Below, in pieces: positions 16,703 to 25,870 of a DNA stretch of 64,000 bases; the stretch's first letter is position 1; each line of letters begins with the position of its first letter. Source of the stretch: DASTCZ01 sp035308165 (GTDB lineage: Bacteria > Acidobacteriota > Terriglobia > Acidiferrales > UBA7541); assembly GCA_035308165.1 (NCBI GenBank), contig DATGHC010000057.1, forward strand, positions 1 to 64,000, given 5' to 3'. The translations under genes were made by a program, and so were the position numbers. The notes beneath the pieces were generated by a model that saw only the letters and a list, made by a program, of their open reading frames with translations, ran no database searches and was not told the origin of the DNA.

Positions 16703-18094
16703 CTAAATTACGTGATGGCCCACCACGCTGTTCGGGCCAGCGCCCGTGACTTGAACTAGATGATATTGTCCCAGAAGCCCGGAGCGCAGCGAAGTGAAAT
16801 TTACCATGCGATTGCTTGATGTGCGACCTGCCCACTGGCCATCGCGCCTGGACTGCCCGTCCACTAGGATCTCCACCGTCTGGCCTATCATGGATTCATT
16901 GCGCGCGGATTGAATTCGGCGCTGATGCTCCTGGACAATTGCAAGCCGCCTTCCCTGCTCTTCTTCCGGGATTGCGCCGGTCATGTGTTGCGCGGCCGTG
17001 TTGGGCCGTGGCGAATATTTGAATGAAAAAATGCTGTCGTATTGCGCGGCGTCAAGCAAGCTCAGCGTGTCGGCGAAATCCTGTTCCGTCTCGCCTGGAA
17101 AACCAACAATGATGTCCGATGTGACGCTGATGGGGCGACGCGCCCCGCGAATCATTTGAATGCGCTCCAGATATTGATCCCGTGTATAAGTGCGCTTCAT
17201 TGCGCGCAAAATACGCGTTGACCCGGACTGCACAGGCAAATGTACATGGTCGCAAATCCCGGGATGCGCATCGATGGCCTGCACAATGTCGGCCCCAAAA
17301 TCGCTGGGAAGCGAAGTCGTGAATCGCACCCGGCGAATTCCCGAGGTCTCCGCCACAGCAGTAAGCAATTCGCTGAAGCTCATGCGCCGCGGTGATGGAT
17401 CCCGATAGGAATTGACGGTTTGACCGAGCAACTGGATTTCACTGTACCCTGAGTCCGCAAGTCGCCGCGCTTCCATCAGAACATTTTCGCTGGCGCGGCT
17501 GCGCTCCGGGCCGCGCGTGAACGGAACAACGCAATAGGTGCAAGCCTTGTCGCAGCCTTCGATGATTGTGATGTAGGCGCGGAAGGGATGGTCGCGCCGG
17601 GTCATCTCGGTCTCAAAAGTTTCGTCGGTGTCTTTGTCGAGACCGGTGACACGTCTTTCACCTGCTTCCAGCCTGCCGATCAAGTCCGGCAATTTCTGAT
17701 AACTGGCCGATCCACATACCAGGCTCACCCACGGCGCCCGGTCGAAGATCACTTCGCCTTCCTGCTGCGCCACGCAGCCTAGCACGCCGATAACCTTGCC
17801 TTCATTCGCGTCACGATAAAGTCCCAGTCGCGAGAACACCTTGTGCGCGGCCTTTTCCCGGATGCTGCAGGTGTTGTAGAGCACCAGCCCGGCTGCATCG
17901 GGACTCTCCACTTGGCGGTAACCGCGCTCCAAAAGGACTCCGGCGACTTTCTCGGAGTCGTGGTCATTCATCTGGCACCCGAAAGTTTCCAGATAGAACG
18001 TACGACCAGTTCGGTTGTCGGGCAAAAGTGAATGCGCCTGTAGCCCAGGCTTGGCAGTCAGTGCTTCCAGCCGAACATCAACTCGCGAATTCAT
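16703..18094 (-). CDS. miaB: tRNA-2-methylthio-N6-dimethylallyladenosine synthase MiaB
   Basis: I chose the ATG at 18094; the frame extends to a TTG at 18106 that lies within a small 5' hairpin (CTCAA-CACC-TTGAG). The N-terminal UPF0004 domain binds an Fe-S cluster (FYLETFGCQMNDHDSEK, LYNTCSIREKA, IGVLGCVAQQEG). The radical-SAM core has GCDKACTYCVVPFTRG (CxxxCxxC). The C-terminal TRAM domain closes the protein. MiaB adds a methylthio group to i6A37 of tRNAs reading UNN codons. A possible -10 (GATAAT on the minus strand, 18118-18123) lies 24 bases upstream. Confidence 0.93.
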   Translation of the reverse strand: MNSRVDVRLEALTAKPGLQAHSLLPDNRTGRTFYLETFGCQMNDHDSEKVAGVLLERGYRQVESPDAAGLVLYNTCSIREKAAHKVFSRLGLYRDANEGKVIGVLGCVAQQEGEVIFDRAPWVSLVCGSASYQKLPDLIGRLEAGERRVTGLDKDTDETFETEMTRRDHPFRAYITIIEGCDKACTYCVVPFTRGPERSRASENVLMEARRLADSGYSEIQLLGQTVNSYRDPSPRRMSFSELLTAVAETSGIRRVRFTTSLPSDFGADIVQAIDAHPGICDHVHLPVQSGSTRILRAMKRTYTRDQYLERIQMIRGARRPISVTSDIIVGFPGETEQDFADTLSLLDAAQYDSIFSFKYSPRPNTAAQHMTGAIPEEEQGRRLAIVQEHQRRIQSARNESMIGQTVEILVDGQSRRDGQWAGRTSSNRMVNFTSLRSGLLGQYHLVQVTGAGPNSVVGHHVI

Positions 18095-18400
18095 CGACGC
18101 ACTCAAGGTGTTGAGAGATTATCTTAGCACAGCAAAGTCGCCGAGATTTTGGCCCAATCTCACTTTGAGGTCGCCTTTTTGCTTTGCAACTGTACAGTCG
18201 CATGATGCTGGTATCACGCTTCTTGTGGTGGACAACGATTACTTTAGGGCCTGCACGATCGTCTTTCGAGGCGGCTCGCGATATCCGCATCTGGTGAGTG
18301 ATGAAGGCAAGCCGAATTATTTGGCCGGATTGATTCAGCCGCGTGCGATGAATTGAGTGAGCTCCTACTCACAACATCAATTGGATTCGTTGCTTCCCAT
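18095..18400. other. 306-base gap between TonB receptor and miaB
   Basis: No gene is supported. It carries the probable miaB promoter near 18118 and, at the other side, a short inverted repeat GTGAG/CTCAC at about 18356-18377 just past the receptor stop. This repeat lacks a T-run and is a weak terminator at best. Confidence 0.4.
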
Positions 18401-21400
18401 TCACCAGAGCAGCTTCAGGCCAAATTGTATCTGCCTGGATGTAGTGGACGTGCTTGTGATTTGGCCGGCGGTGGGAGATTGTTCCGGGAAGGTCGGGTTC
18501 GGAGGAGCTTGCAAAACATTGGTGATGAGACTCGGTGTGTTGAAATTGGCGTGATTCAAGATATTGAAAAATTCCGCCCGGAACTGAAGCCTCATGCCCT
18601 CACTCAATCGCGTCTCCTTGAACGTGGAAAAATCCCAGGTCGCCAGGCCCGGGCCAATGAAACTATCCCTCCCCAGATTGCCGTAGAAGTTGCTGTTGCT
18701 CGGTGGCGCAATGAACGCAGCGGGATTAAACCACTCGCCCGGCTGACCCAAGACCACTGGACCGGTGAACGCCGGGTTCAGGAATGGCCGCACTGGATTG
18801 CGGGAGTCGCCATTATTCGCCGGGTTGTAGCTGAGCTGCGGGGTAAATGGAAATCCCGACTGCACGGTGACGATCGAATTCAATGTCCAGCCGCCCAAAA
18901 TTGCGTTCGCGAACCCGTTCAGACCGCCCAGGAAGTGCTTCCCATGGCCCACCGGCAATTCATAGCTTCCGTTAATTCCGGCGGCATGCCGGACGTCAAA
19001 CGTAGCCAAGCCCCAATCCACGCGCGGATTGTAGGGGTCCGAAAGCAGAGCCACGGCATTGTTCGCCGCTGTAGCATTGAGCGAATCGCCGTCGTCCAAG
19101 GTCTTTGACCATGTGTACACGCCTCGAATTGAAAACCCCTGGCTGAAGCGGTGATTCAGATCTACTTGAAACGCATTGTAGTAACTCGTGCCCTGGGAGA
19201 ACCAGGTCCAAGTGTTGGCAAGCGAAGTGTTTGGCTTCGTGCTGGTGGGATTGAAAAGTGTGCCCGCGGGCACAGGTTGCCCAGCCAGTGCGCCGAACAC
19301 AGGCAAAGCAGTGCCGGGATTTATTGTTGAGGGAAACACCGCGGGGCACGGGGCCGCAGGACAAACAACGGGAACAGGTGCATTGGCGTCGAGTCCAATG
19401 ATCTCGTGGTAGCCGTGATTGCCGACGTAGCTAACGGTCAGCGAAGTGTCGTGAGTAAGCTCCCGTTCGATCTTGAGCGAATAAGAGATGAGCGTGGGAG
19501 TTGCAAGGCCGGGCTGAACGCCACCCGGCAACAACAGCGCAAGCGGACTGGTGGGCGGCGGCGCGCTGCGCTGGATTGGGTTGCCTCCAGGGAAGATATT
19601 GTTGAGGCTTGTGGCGCCGATCGTGAATGTTGGGTTTGACGGGCCATTTTGATCTAGGCGATAACCCAACGCGTCCTGCAGGTCGTTATATATCCCGAAT
19701 CCACCGCGAATGACGGTCTTCCTACCAAATGGGCTCCACGCAATGCCAACTCTCGGCTGCGGCAGGAATGTTGCGCGGTTGACGGTGAAGGCAGAATTTC
19801 CAACTTGCGGCAAACAAACGGTAGACGCAGGCTTGGAAGCACATACGATTCCAGAAGCGCCGAAGGTGTAATTCGCCGCAAGCCCGTGCGCTTCACTCAA
19901 GCCTGAGCTGGACTCAGCGCGGAAACCCAGTGAGACAGAGAGATTCGAGTGAACGCGGATTACGTCTTCGGCATACCAGGCGCCGAAGAATGAACGCCAG
20001 GCCATCGGCGTCGGTGAGGGGTCATACAAAAAACTGGCAGTTCCCGCCAGAAAATTCGGCAGGCCCGTGAAGGTCAACTGGCCAAATTGGCTGAGAGCGA
20101 GCACTTCGTTGGACTGAAACGGTTGAATCCACGCGCCAAAGCGAAGCTGGTGACGGCCTTTGGTAAGCGCAACATCATCGGCAAACGAATAGAGATTGCG
20201 AGCAACGCGCAAGTTGCTTCCATTGTTGCTCCCGGCCAGTCCCAACTGCGCTTGCGGATTGGAAGCCTGGCTGCCGCCAACCACCACTGCGCCCACGGGG
20301 AGCCCCGCCAAAAAGCCCGGCACCGAAGCCGCCGCAGTTCCAGGATTGGGTTCGCCGGTAAAGAAATATCCAGCGCGAGAATAACCAACGCGCGCGGTGT
20401 TCAGCAGAGTAGGGGAAAAAATGTGCGTCTCCTGCAAACTTAGGACCTGCTCCCTCAATGTCAGCAAATCCGTGCTGAAGGGATCGAGGGGTGTTGCAGT
20501 GTTGGAGAAGCTATCGTCAACCGTATAAATCGCGCTAGCGGAATCCCGATTTGAAAAGATGTGGTCTACGCGGCCGGTTCCGAAATCTTCGCGGATTGAT
20601 TGCAATGGGCTGCCAAGCACCTGGGCCACGCCGTCGCCGCCAGCCGTAACCTTGAAATCGGGAGCACCGGGCGGGGCAATGGGCCACAAGTTCAGCAATC
20701 CCAAGTTTTTTACACTCGCTGCCGCGTCCAGCCGGGACTGGGAATCAGGAACAAACGCCACGGATGTCTGGTGCAAGCTCTGACGGAATCCTTCGTAGTT
20801 GGCGAATACAAATGTCCTGTCCTTCTGAACTGGGCCGCCGATCGATCCGCCGAATTGATTCCGCTGAAAGGGGGGAGCCGAAGTACCCGCGTCGAAGAAG
20901 TTGCGCGCGTCCAAGGCGCTGTTGCGCAAGAATTCAAAAATCGAGCCGTGCCACTGATTCGTCCCGGACTGCGTCACGATGCTGACCTGGCCGCCGGGTT
21001 TCTTGCCGTACTCTGCGCCGTAGTCATCCCGCAGAATGTTGAATTCCCTTACCGCATCGATCCCCAACAATTGGCCGCTGGCTCCGCCGGGAGTCATGTT
21101 GTTTTCGGCCGCGCCGGTAAACTCAATTCCGTTCAAGAGAAAGAGGTTTTGCTGCGGCCGGTTGCCGGAAACGGAGAACATGTTGGCGGTCGTCGAATTG
21201 GAAATACCGATCCCGCCGGTCTTCTCCCAGGTGAAATTCACCACGCCGGGGTTGAGAAGAGTCAGTAGATCGTAGCTTCGCCCATTTAACGGAAGGTTCT
21301 TGACCTCTTTCTCTCCCACCAGGCCGGAGATGTCCGTGGTCGACGGGTCAACAGCGGAAACCTCTTCCGTTACGGTGACCCGCTGGGTGACTTCTCCGAC

Positions 21401-21745
21401 TTGGAGCGAGAAATTGATTCGGGCCTCCTGGCCCACGACGAGATTTATTCCGCTGCGGACGATGGTCCGAAATCCATCCTTGGTTACTGTTACCTCATAA
21501 CCGCCCACGGCCAACTCGAGGAGCTCGAATCGCCCCGCAGCATCCGTTGTGGTGTGGCGAACCGCGGAGGTCTCCAGGTCTTTTGCTGTCACGGAAGCCG
21601 CTTGAACCGCCGAGCCGGATGCGTCAGTGACTACGCCAGCCATGGCTGCCGACACCTGAGCAGGCGATGTTGGCACGCACAACAGGTAGAAAAGCGGCAG
21701 AAATAGAACAAAGCTGAGCCTTAGCTTAAAATAATTGCAAAACAT
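18401..21745 (-). CDS. Oar-like TonB-dependent receptor with CarboxypepD-reg domain
   Basis: This 1114-aa protein has a signal peptide (to about residue 30), a CarboxypepD-reg domain (about 33-115) and a linker with RVTVTEEVSAVDP. A clear plug follows (NLPLNGRSYDLLTLLNPG at about 150, then DAVREFNILRDDYGAEYGK and GGQVSIVTQSGTNQWHG to about 270). The rest is a large 22-strand-type barrel (FGGSIGGPVQKDRTFVF, YAEDVIRVHSNLSVSLGFR) ending in FGLKLLW, with aromatic C-terminus. Such acidobacterial receptors are thought to import large substrates such as glycans or peptides with TonB energy; the substrate is unknown. It has its own near-consensus promoter and is apparently monocistronic. Confidence 0.92.
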   Translation of the reverse strand: MFCNYFKLRLSFVLFLPLFYLLCVPTSPAQVSAAMAGVVTDASGSAVQAASVTAKDLETSAVRHTTTDAAGRFELLELAVGGYEVTVTKDGFRTIVRSGINLVVGQEARINFSLQVGEVTQRVTVTEEVSAVDPSTTDISGLVGEKEVKNLPLNGRSYDLLTLLNPGVVNFTWEKTGGIGISNSTTANMFSVSGNRPQQNLFLLNGIEFTGAAENNMTPGGASGQLLGIDAVREFNILRDDYGAEYGKKPGGQVSIVTQSGTNQWHGSIFEFLRNSALDARNFFDAGTSAPPFQRNQFGGSIGGPVQKDRTFVFANYEGFRQSLHQTSVAFVPDSQSRLDAAASVKNLGLLNLWPIAPPGAPDFKVTAGGDGVAQVLGSPLQSIREDFGTGRVDHIFSNRDSASAIYTVDDSFSNTATPLDPFSTDLLTLREQVLSLQETHIFSPTLLNTARVGYSRAGYFFTGEPNPGTAAASVPGFLAGLPVGAVVVGGSQASNPQAQLGLAGSNNGSNLRVARNLYSFADDVALTKGRHQLRFGAWIQPFQSNEVLALSQFGQLTFTGLPNFLAGTASFLYDPSPTPMAWRSFFGAWYAEDVIRVHSNLSVSLGFRAESSSGLSEAHGLAANYTFGASGIVCASKPASTVCLPQVGNSAFTVNRATFLPQPRVGIAWSPFGRKTVIRGGFGIYNDLQDALGYRLDQNGPSNPTFTIGATSLNNIFPGGNPIQRSAPPPTSPLALLLPGGVQPGLATPTLISYSLKIERELTHDTSLTVSYVGNHGYHEIIGLDANAPVPVVCPAAPCPAVFPSTINPGTALPVFGALAGQPVPAGTLFNPTSTKPNTSLANTWTWFSQGTSYYNAFQVDLNHRFSQGFSIRGVYTWSKTLDDGDSLNATAANNAVALLSDPYNPRVDWGLATFDVRHAAGINGSYELPVGHGKHFLGGLNGFANAILGGWTLNSIVTVQSGFPFTPQLSYNPANNGDSRNPVRPFLNPAFTGPVVLGQPGEWFNPAAFIAPPSNSNFYGNLGRDSFIGPGLATWDFSTFKETRLSEGMRLQFRAEFFNILNHANFNTPSLITNVLQAPPNPTFPEQSPTAGQITSTSTTSRQIQFGLKLLW

Positions 21746-21804
21746 GAGTACCCCCGGGAGCGAGCTGCCGGCTTAACGGTTTGACACGCAAAAATGATGT
21801 GGTG

Positions 21805-21833
21805 AATATATCCGTCTATATCCGATATGTCAA
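21805..21833 (-). promoter_or_regulatory. near-consensus sigma70 promoter with embedded direct repeat
   Basis: On the minus strand a perfect -35 TTGACA (21828-21833), a 17-base spacer and -10 TATATT (21805-21810) lie about 60 bases before the receptor start. The spacer and -10 contain two exact copies of CGGATATA (21807-21814 and 21817-21824) with a 10-base period, which looks like a repressor site overlapping the promoter. A strong promoter with an overlapping site suggests a receptor made in quantity only when derepressed. Confidence 0.75.
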
Positions 21834-21915
21834 ATCGATTCTATACGACTTAAGAGGAAGAGAACGAAAGACTCCGATGGGCTTCTACGCGTGGAAGATA
21901 ACCGAATGAATCGAA

Positions 21916-22329
21916 TCAGACCTGTAGCAACATCACTTCGGTGGACTTAATGAGAGCAGCAATTGTCTGCCCCGGTTTCAACCGCATTTCACGAACTGCG
22001 TCCGCCGTAATGATTGAGGTAATCTTCTGCCCTGCCACCGAAAGAGTGACCTGCGCCAGCAAGCCAGAAATCTTGATGTCCGTGATTCTCCCCACCAGCT
22101 GATTGCGCCCGCTGATTCGCCGGAAATCAACGCGTTTCCGAGTCACATCTCCCTTGTCACGGACCTTGTAAAGGAGCTTGTCTATCTCTGCTTCCGGCAC
22201 CCGGTGGTGCCCGCCCACCGTTTTCACTGTGCGCAGCTTTTTCTTGTAAATCCACTGCTTGACAGTGGGGTAGCTGATCCCCAGAACACGGGCCACTTCG
22301 CGCGGAGTAAACAATTTCTCTTGAGCCAC
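21916..22329 (-). CDS. HTH-TOBE fusion regulator
   Basis: A MerR/excisionase-type winged HTH (LFTPREVARVLGISYPTVKQ, then VGGHHRVPEAEID) is followed by a single TOBE/Mop domain (NQLVGRITDIKISGLLAQVT, then ITADAVREMRLKPGQTIAAL), the fold that binds oxyanions such as molybdate in ModE and ModC. I place the start at GTG 22329, giving VAQEKLFTPRE; the frame extends to a TTG at 22341, which directly abuts GGGAGG. A candidate promoter TTGACC-18-TACAAA lies at 22353-22382. It is divergent from the tol operon, so a role as local regulator is plausible but unproven. A molybdate-linked job is inferred only from the domain. Confidence 0.85.
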   Translation of the reverse strand: MAQEKLFTPREVARVLGISYPTVKQWIYKKKLRTVKTVGGHHRVPEAEIDKLLYKVRDKGDVTRKRVDFRRISGRNQLVGRITDIKISGLLAQVTLSVAGQKITSIITADAVREMRLKPGQTIAALIKSTEVMLLQV

Positions 22330-22426
22330 TGGCTTTCGCAACCTCCCGCAACTTTGTATGCCTTACCACGCTCGCCGGTCAACATTTATTCATTCCCGCC
22401 CGCGTTTTAGGGGTTTTGGGGATGTG

Positions 22427-22460
22427 TCGCATAGTGCATCAATTAGGCGCATTTTCGCAT
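22427..22460. repeat. iterated CGCAT motifs upstream of the tol operon
   Basis: Within 34 bases there are four related units: TCGCAT (22427), GTGCAT (22434), GCGCAT (22447) and TCGCAT (22455). They form two similarly spaced pairs about 20 bases, or two helical turns, apart. This pattern is typical of a protein-binding array. It sits between the divergent HTH-TOBE gene and tolQ. Confidence 0.4.
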
Positions 22461-22479
22461 CGAAACATTTGAAGAGCCC

Positions 22480-23226
22480 TTGGGCGTGTGCTACGGTGTT
22501 TTGGGGCATTCAGCAACGCGAGAGGGGGGAACTATTCCTGTTTCTGCGCTTTTTTCTACATTTCTAATTCTAGACGGGCAACTCCCAGTATTGTTGCAAC
22601 AGACGGGTTGGGTGGCGCGCACCATTTTGCTCATCTTGTTCTTCTTCTCACTCTTTTCCTGGGCTTTGATCTTCCAGAAAATGAGTTTATTCAGCGGCAT
22701 TGAGCGCGAAACCACCCAATTTCTTAGAGTCTTCCGCGCCGGACGCGGCTTGCCGGACCCAAAGAGCATTGGCGATGGCCGCTCCCCTCTGGAATCGGTT
22801 TACTCCGCCGGGTTCCGGGAGTTGCAAAGCCAGCTCACCAGCAGCAATCCCCACGGGAAGCTCAAGAGCCTGCAGGCAGTCATCGTCAACATGCAACTCG
22901 CTTCGGCGGACCAGGTCCGCCGGGTGGAGCGATACATGCCGTGGCTGGCCACGACCGCTTCTGTGTCGCCCTTCATTGGTCTGTTTGGAACCGTCTACGG
23001 AATCATGGACGCATTCTCAGGCCTCAGCACCGCCGGCGCAGCAAGCCTTCAGGCCGTCGCTCCGGGAATTGCCGAAGCCCTGGTCACCACTGCTGCAGGA
23101 TTGTTTGCCGCCATCCCTGCCGTCATCGCGTACAATCAGTTTGTGCACCGGACCAAAGATCTCGCCGCGCGCATGGATAACTTCTCCATGGAGGTCGCCG
23201 CGCAAATCGAGAAAATGAGCGCCTGA
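22480..23226 (+). CDS. tolQ: TolQ, proton-channel component of Tol-Pal
   Basis: This MotA/TolQ/ExbB family protein has a TM segment at about 38-60 (TILLILFFFSLFSWALIF), a cytoplasmic loop and two further TM helices (LATTASVSPFIGLFGTVYGI; ATTAAGLFAAIPAVIAYNQF). The start is uncertain because no ATG occurs in the first 60 codons of the frame. TTG 22480 is the longest choice. A strong GAGGGGGG (22522-22529) instead sits 4 bases before an in-frame ATT at 22534, so a rare ATT start is possible. With TolR it forms the proton-driven stator that energises envelope constriction. First gene of the tol operon. Confidence 0.9.
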   Translation: MGVCYGVLGHSATREGGTIPVSALFSTFLILDGQLPVLLQQTGWVARTILLILFFFSLFSWALIFQKMSLFSGIERETTQFLRVFRAGRGLPDPKSIGDGRSPLESVYSAGFRELQSQLTSSNPHGKLKSLQAVIVNMQLASADQVRRVERYMPWLATTASVSPFIGLFGTVYGIMDAFSGLSTAGAASLQAVAPGIAEALVTTAAGLFAAIPAVIAYNQFVHRTKDLAARMDNFSMEVAAQIEKMSA

Positions 23227-23241
23227 GGCGCCTTTAACACC

Positions 23242-23664
23242 ATGCCGCAAGTTTCACGACAAACCGGAACGTCGCTCTCAGAAATCAATATTGTCCCGCT
23301 CGTTGATGTTGTCCTGGTGCTACTGATTATTTTCATGATCACCGCACCCATACTCCAATCAGGCATACATGTGGATCTGCCGCAAACCAAGACTGTCCAC
23401 GACATGCCCGAAGCCCGCGTGATTGTCACCATTGACAGAGCCCAGCTAATTTATTTGGGCAACACCGCGGTCAATATCCACGATTTGGGCGCAAAGGCCC
23501 TGCAACAACTAAAAGATCCCGCGCATGATGCGGTTTACTTGGAAGCGGACAAGACAGTACCCTTTGGCGTGGTAGCAATAGTCTTGGACCACCTGAAGCA
23601 AGCGAAAATTGAAACGGTCCAAATTGTCACCGAGCCGTTGCACGACCAGAATTCGGATCACTAA
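23242..23664 (+). CDS. tolR: TolR/ExbD-type Tol-Pal stator component
   Basis: This 140-aa protein is a single-pass membrane protein: SEINIVPLVDVVLVLLIIF contains the conserved channel Asp (LVDV) in the TM helix. A periplasmic domain follows (ITAPILQSGIHVDLPQTKT, VYLEADKTVPFGVVAIVLDH). It starts 15 bases after tolQ. TolR pairs with TolQ to use the proton-motive force. Confidence 0.93.
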   Translation: MPQVSRQTGTSLSEINIVPLVDVVLVLLIIFMITAPILQSGIHVDLPQTKTVHDMPEARVIVTIDRAQLIYLGNTAVNIHDLGAKALQQLKDPAHDAVYLEADKTVPFGVVAIVLDHLKQAKIETVQIVTEPLHDQNSDH

Positions 23665-23669
23665 CGAAG

Positions 23670-24467
23670 ATGGTTCAAGCCGCGCCACAGTTCGCCGATC
23701 CAAGCCTGAAGGGTAAACTTGTGTGGTCAGCCACTTTGCATGCTTCGCTGGCCGCGGCAATCTTGGTCTCCGCTCTCATCAACAGGACCGGCGATAGATG
23801 GGAAGGGTCGTCAGGGGACTCAATTTCCGTCGGAATGGTCGGTTCCATCCCCGCTATTCCCTTACCGAAACCTGTGGCAGTAACTCCCAGCCGCGTCGTG
23901 GACGAAACAAAGGGGCTATACAAGGACGAGCCTACTCCCAAAGTTGTTCCGCCGGTAACAGCTCAGCCCATTCCAGTTTTCAAGGACAAGAAACCGCCCA
24001 AAATTGTACCCTCGCGCCCATCAAAGGTTCTGGAGGATACTGCCCCCCCTCCGACGAACGCGGTTCCATATGGTGGCGGGGGCGCCCCTACTCTTCCCTA
24101 TTCGGCTCCGGGGAAAACAATCGTTGGGTCAACTCAGGGCGACATGTCATTTCCAGGATCGGGTGGAGGCGAGTTCGGTTCCAAGTACTCCTGGTATGTG
24201 GACGCGGTGCGCAACCGCATCGGCAGCAACTGGCTGCAGTCGATGGTGGACCCTTCGGTGCGCTTTGCCCCGCGCGCAGTCATTACTTTTCAGATTTTGC
24301 GGGATGGCACTATCGCCAATATTCAGATTTTGCAATCGAGTGGCAACAAATCGGTCGACGACTCTGCGCGCCGGGCCATTATGAGCTCGAGCCCTGTGAG
24401 CAAGTTGCCAGGCGACTATTCGGCTCCGTTGGTGAATGTTCAATTCTGGTTTGATTTCAAGCGGTAA
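23670..24467 (+). CDS. tolA: TolA/TonB-type energy-transducing protein
   Basis: This 265-aa protein has one N-terminal TM helix (KLVWSATLHASLAAAILVSA) and a Pro/Lys-rich extended region (about 55-150, e.g. PKVVPPVTAQPIPVFKDKK). A TonB-C/TolA-like domain follows at about 175-265 (YVDAVRNRIGSNWLQSM, ITFQILRDGTIANIQILQSS, DDSARRAI). The long helical repeat of enterobacterial TolA is absent and replaced by the Pro-rich spacer, as in many non-proteobacterial systems. It starts 5 bases after tolR. It spans the periplasm to pass TolQR energy to Pal/TolB. Confidence 0.88.
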   Translation: MVQAAPQFADPSLKGKLVWSATLHASLAAAILVSALINRTGDRWEGSSGDSISVGMVGSIPAIPLPKPVAVTPSRVVDETKGLYKDEPTPKVVPPVTAQPIPVFKDKKPPKIVPSRPSKVLEDTAPPPTNAVPYGGGGAPTLPYSAPGKTIVGSTQGDMSFPGSGGGEFGSKYSWYVDAVRNRIGSNWLQSMVDPSVRFAPRAVITFQILRDGTIANIQILQSSGNKSVDDSARRAIMSSSPVSKLPGDYSAPLVNVQFWFDFKR

Positions 24468-24508
24468 TCTGTTTCTCGCGGTCGCTATAAGGGGGATTTA
24501 TTTTTCGC

Positions 24509-25870
24509 ATGCGTCGCAAAATCATACCTATCGGCATTGTTGGAAGACTAGCAATCCTCTTACTGATGCCAGTTAGTGCATTCGCGCAGAAGCCTGACTG
24601 GTTCACCACGGGCACAGGCATGGGCGTCCAAAAAGCGCGCATCGCTGTCGCAGATTTCGCTCCCGCAAGCCCAGCCGCACAGCCGCTCGGGAAAGAGTTC
24701 AGCGACGTAGTCCGCAATGACCTGGACTTCAGCGGCATCATCGATATGGTCAGCCAGAGCATGTATCCGACGCAAGTCCCCAGCCAGCCCTCGGAGTTGA
24801 ATGCACAGGCATGGAGCGACCCTCCGGCCTCGACCCAAGCAGTGGCCTTCGGAAATTTGAGCGCCAGCGGAAACGCTCTGACGATTCAAGCCTGGCTTTA
24901 CGATGTGCATAATACGGCCGCACCACCGATGATCGCCAAGATCTATCGCGGAGATGTGACCGATGCGCAGGTCCGCCTTTTCGCCCACCAGTTCGCGGAT
25001 GAAATTGTTATGAAAATGTCCGGCGGAGTCCCCGGCATCGCCACTACTCAAATTGCATTCGCCAGTTCGAGGACCGGCAATAAAGAAATCTGGGTTATGG
25101 ATTACGACGGCGCGAACCAGCACCAGCTTACTTCGTTGCGCTCCATCGCCCTCACGCCGCGGTGGTCGCCCGATAACTCCCGCATTGCCTTCACTTGCTG
25201 GGCGCCCGGGGTCCGGAATGTAGTCAGCGCGCAAATCTGCATGTATTCCTTGATCACAGGAAAATTAATCTCTTTTCCGCGATGGTCGGGGACGAACAGT
25301 TCCCCCTCTTGGTCTCCCGACGGATCGAAAATCATGTTCATGTCCAGCATGCAGGGAAATCCCGAGTTATATATAGCGGACTCGAACGGTGCGCACCCCA
25401 AGCGGCTTACCTTCTCAGTGGGCGTCAACACTTCCCCGGCTTGGAATCCCAAGACTGGCCTGCAGGTCGCATTCGTCAGTGACCGTTCAGGGAACGGCCA
25501 CCCGCAGCTTTACACGATGAACGCGGATGGTACCGGGGCCGAGAGAATTGAATTGCAGGACGCGGGCTACGTGATCGATCCGGCATGGTCTCCCAATGGA
25601 CAGCTGCTGGCCTTTAGCTGGCAGCGCCCCGACGGAAATTACGATATTTATGCGATGGATATCGTCAACCATCAACTTGTGCAGCTGACGCGGGACACCG
25701 GCCGCAATGAACGTCCCTGTTGGGCGCCGGACGGCAGGCACATTGTGTTTGAATCCACGCGCACCGGCAGTCGACAAATCTGGTCGATGCTTGCGGACGG
25801 AACGCAAGCGCGTCCACTCACGACCCAGGGTTCAAATGAATCGCCGAGTTGGTCGGCGCCACGCCAATGA
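24509..25870 (+). CDS. tolB: TolB periplasmic beta-propeller
   Basis: This 453-aa protein has a signal peptide ending PVSAFAQ, an N-terminal TolB domain (RIAVADFAPASP, FSDVVRNDLDFSGIID) and a WD40-like beta-propeller with repeated FASSRTGNKEIWVMD, TPRWSPDNSRIAF, SWSPDGSKIMFMS and AWSPNGQLLAFSW blades. TolB binds Pal in the periplasm. It follows tolA by 41 bases with AAGGGGGA upstream. Confidence 0.95.
   Translation: MRRKIIPIGIVGRLAILLLMPVSAFAQKPDWFTTGTGMGVQKARIAVADFAPASPAAQPLGKEFSDVVRNDLDFSGIIDMVSQSMYPTQVPSQPSELNAQAWSDPPASTQAVAFGNLSASGNALTIQAWLYDVHNTAAPPMIAKIYRGDVTDAQVRLFAHQFADEIVMKMSGGVPGIATTQIAFASSRTGNKEIWVMDYDGANQHQLTSLRSIALTPRWSPDNSRIAFTCWAPGVRNVVSAQICMYSLITGKLISFPRWSGTNSSPSWSPDGSKIMFMSSMQGNPELYIADSNGAHPKRLTFSVGVNTSPAWNPKTGLQVAFVSDRSGNGHPQLYTMNADGTGAERIELQDAGYVIDPAWSPNGQLLAFSWQRPDGNYDIYAMDIVNHQLVQLTRDTGRNERPCWAPDGRHIVFESTRTGSRQIWSMLADGTQARPLTTQGSNESPSWSAPRQ

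Noticed and set aside
18353..19108. 251-aa plus-strand frame over the second TonB receptor
   Set aside because: It is a shadow of the receptor coding strand with no motifs and no ribosome site.
23250..23265. parS-like AGTTTCACGACAAACC at the tolR start
   Set aside because: Only 12 of 16 positions match; several such matches are expected by chance.
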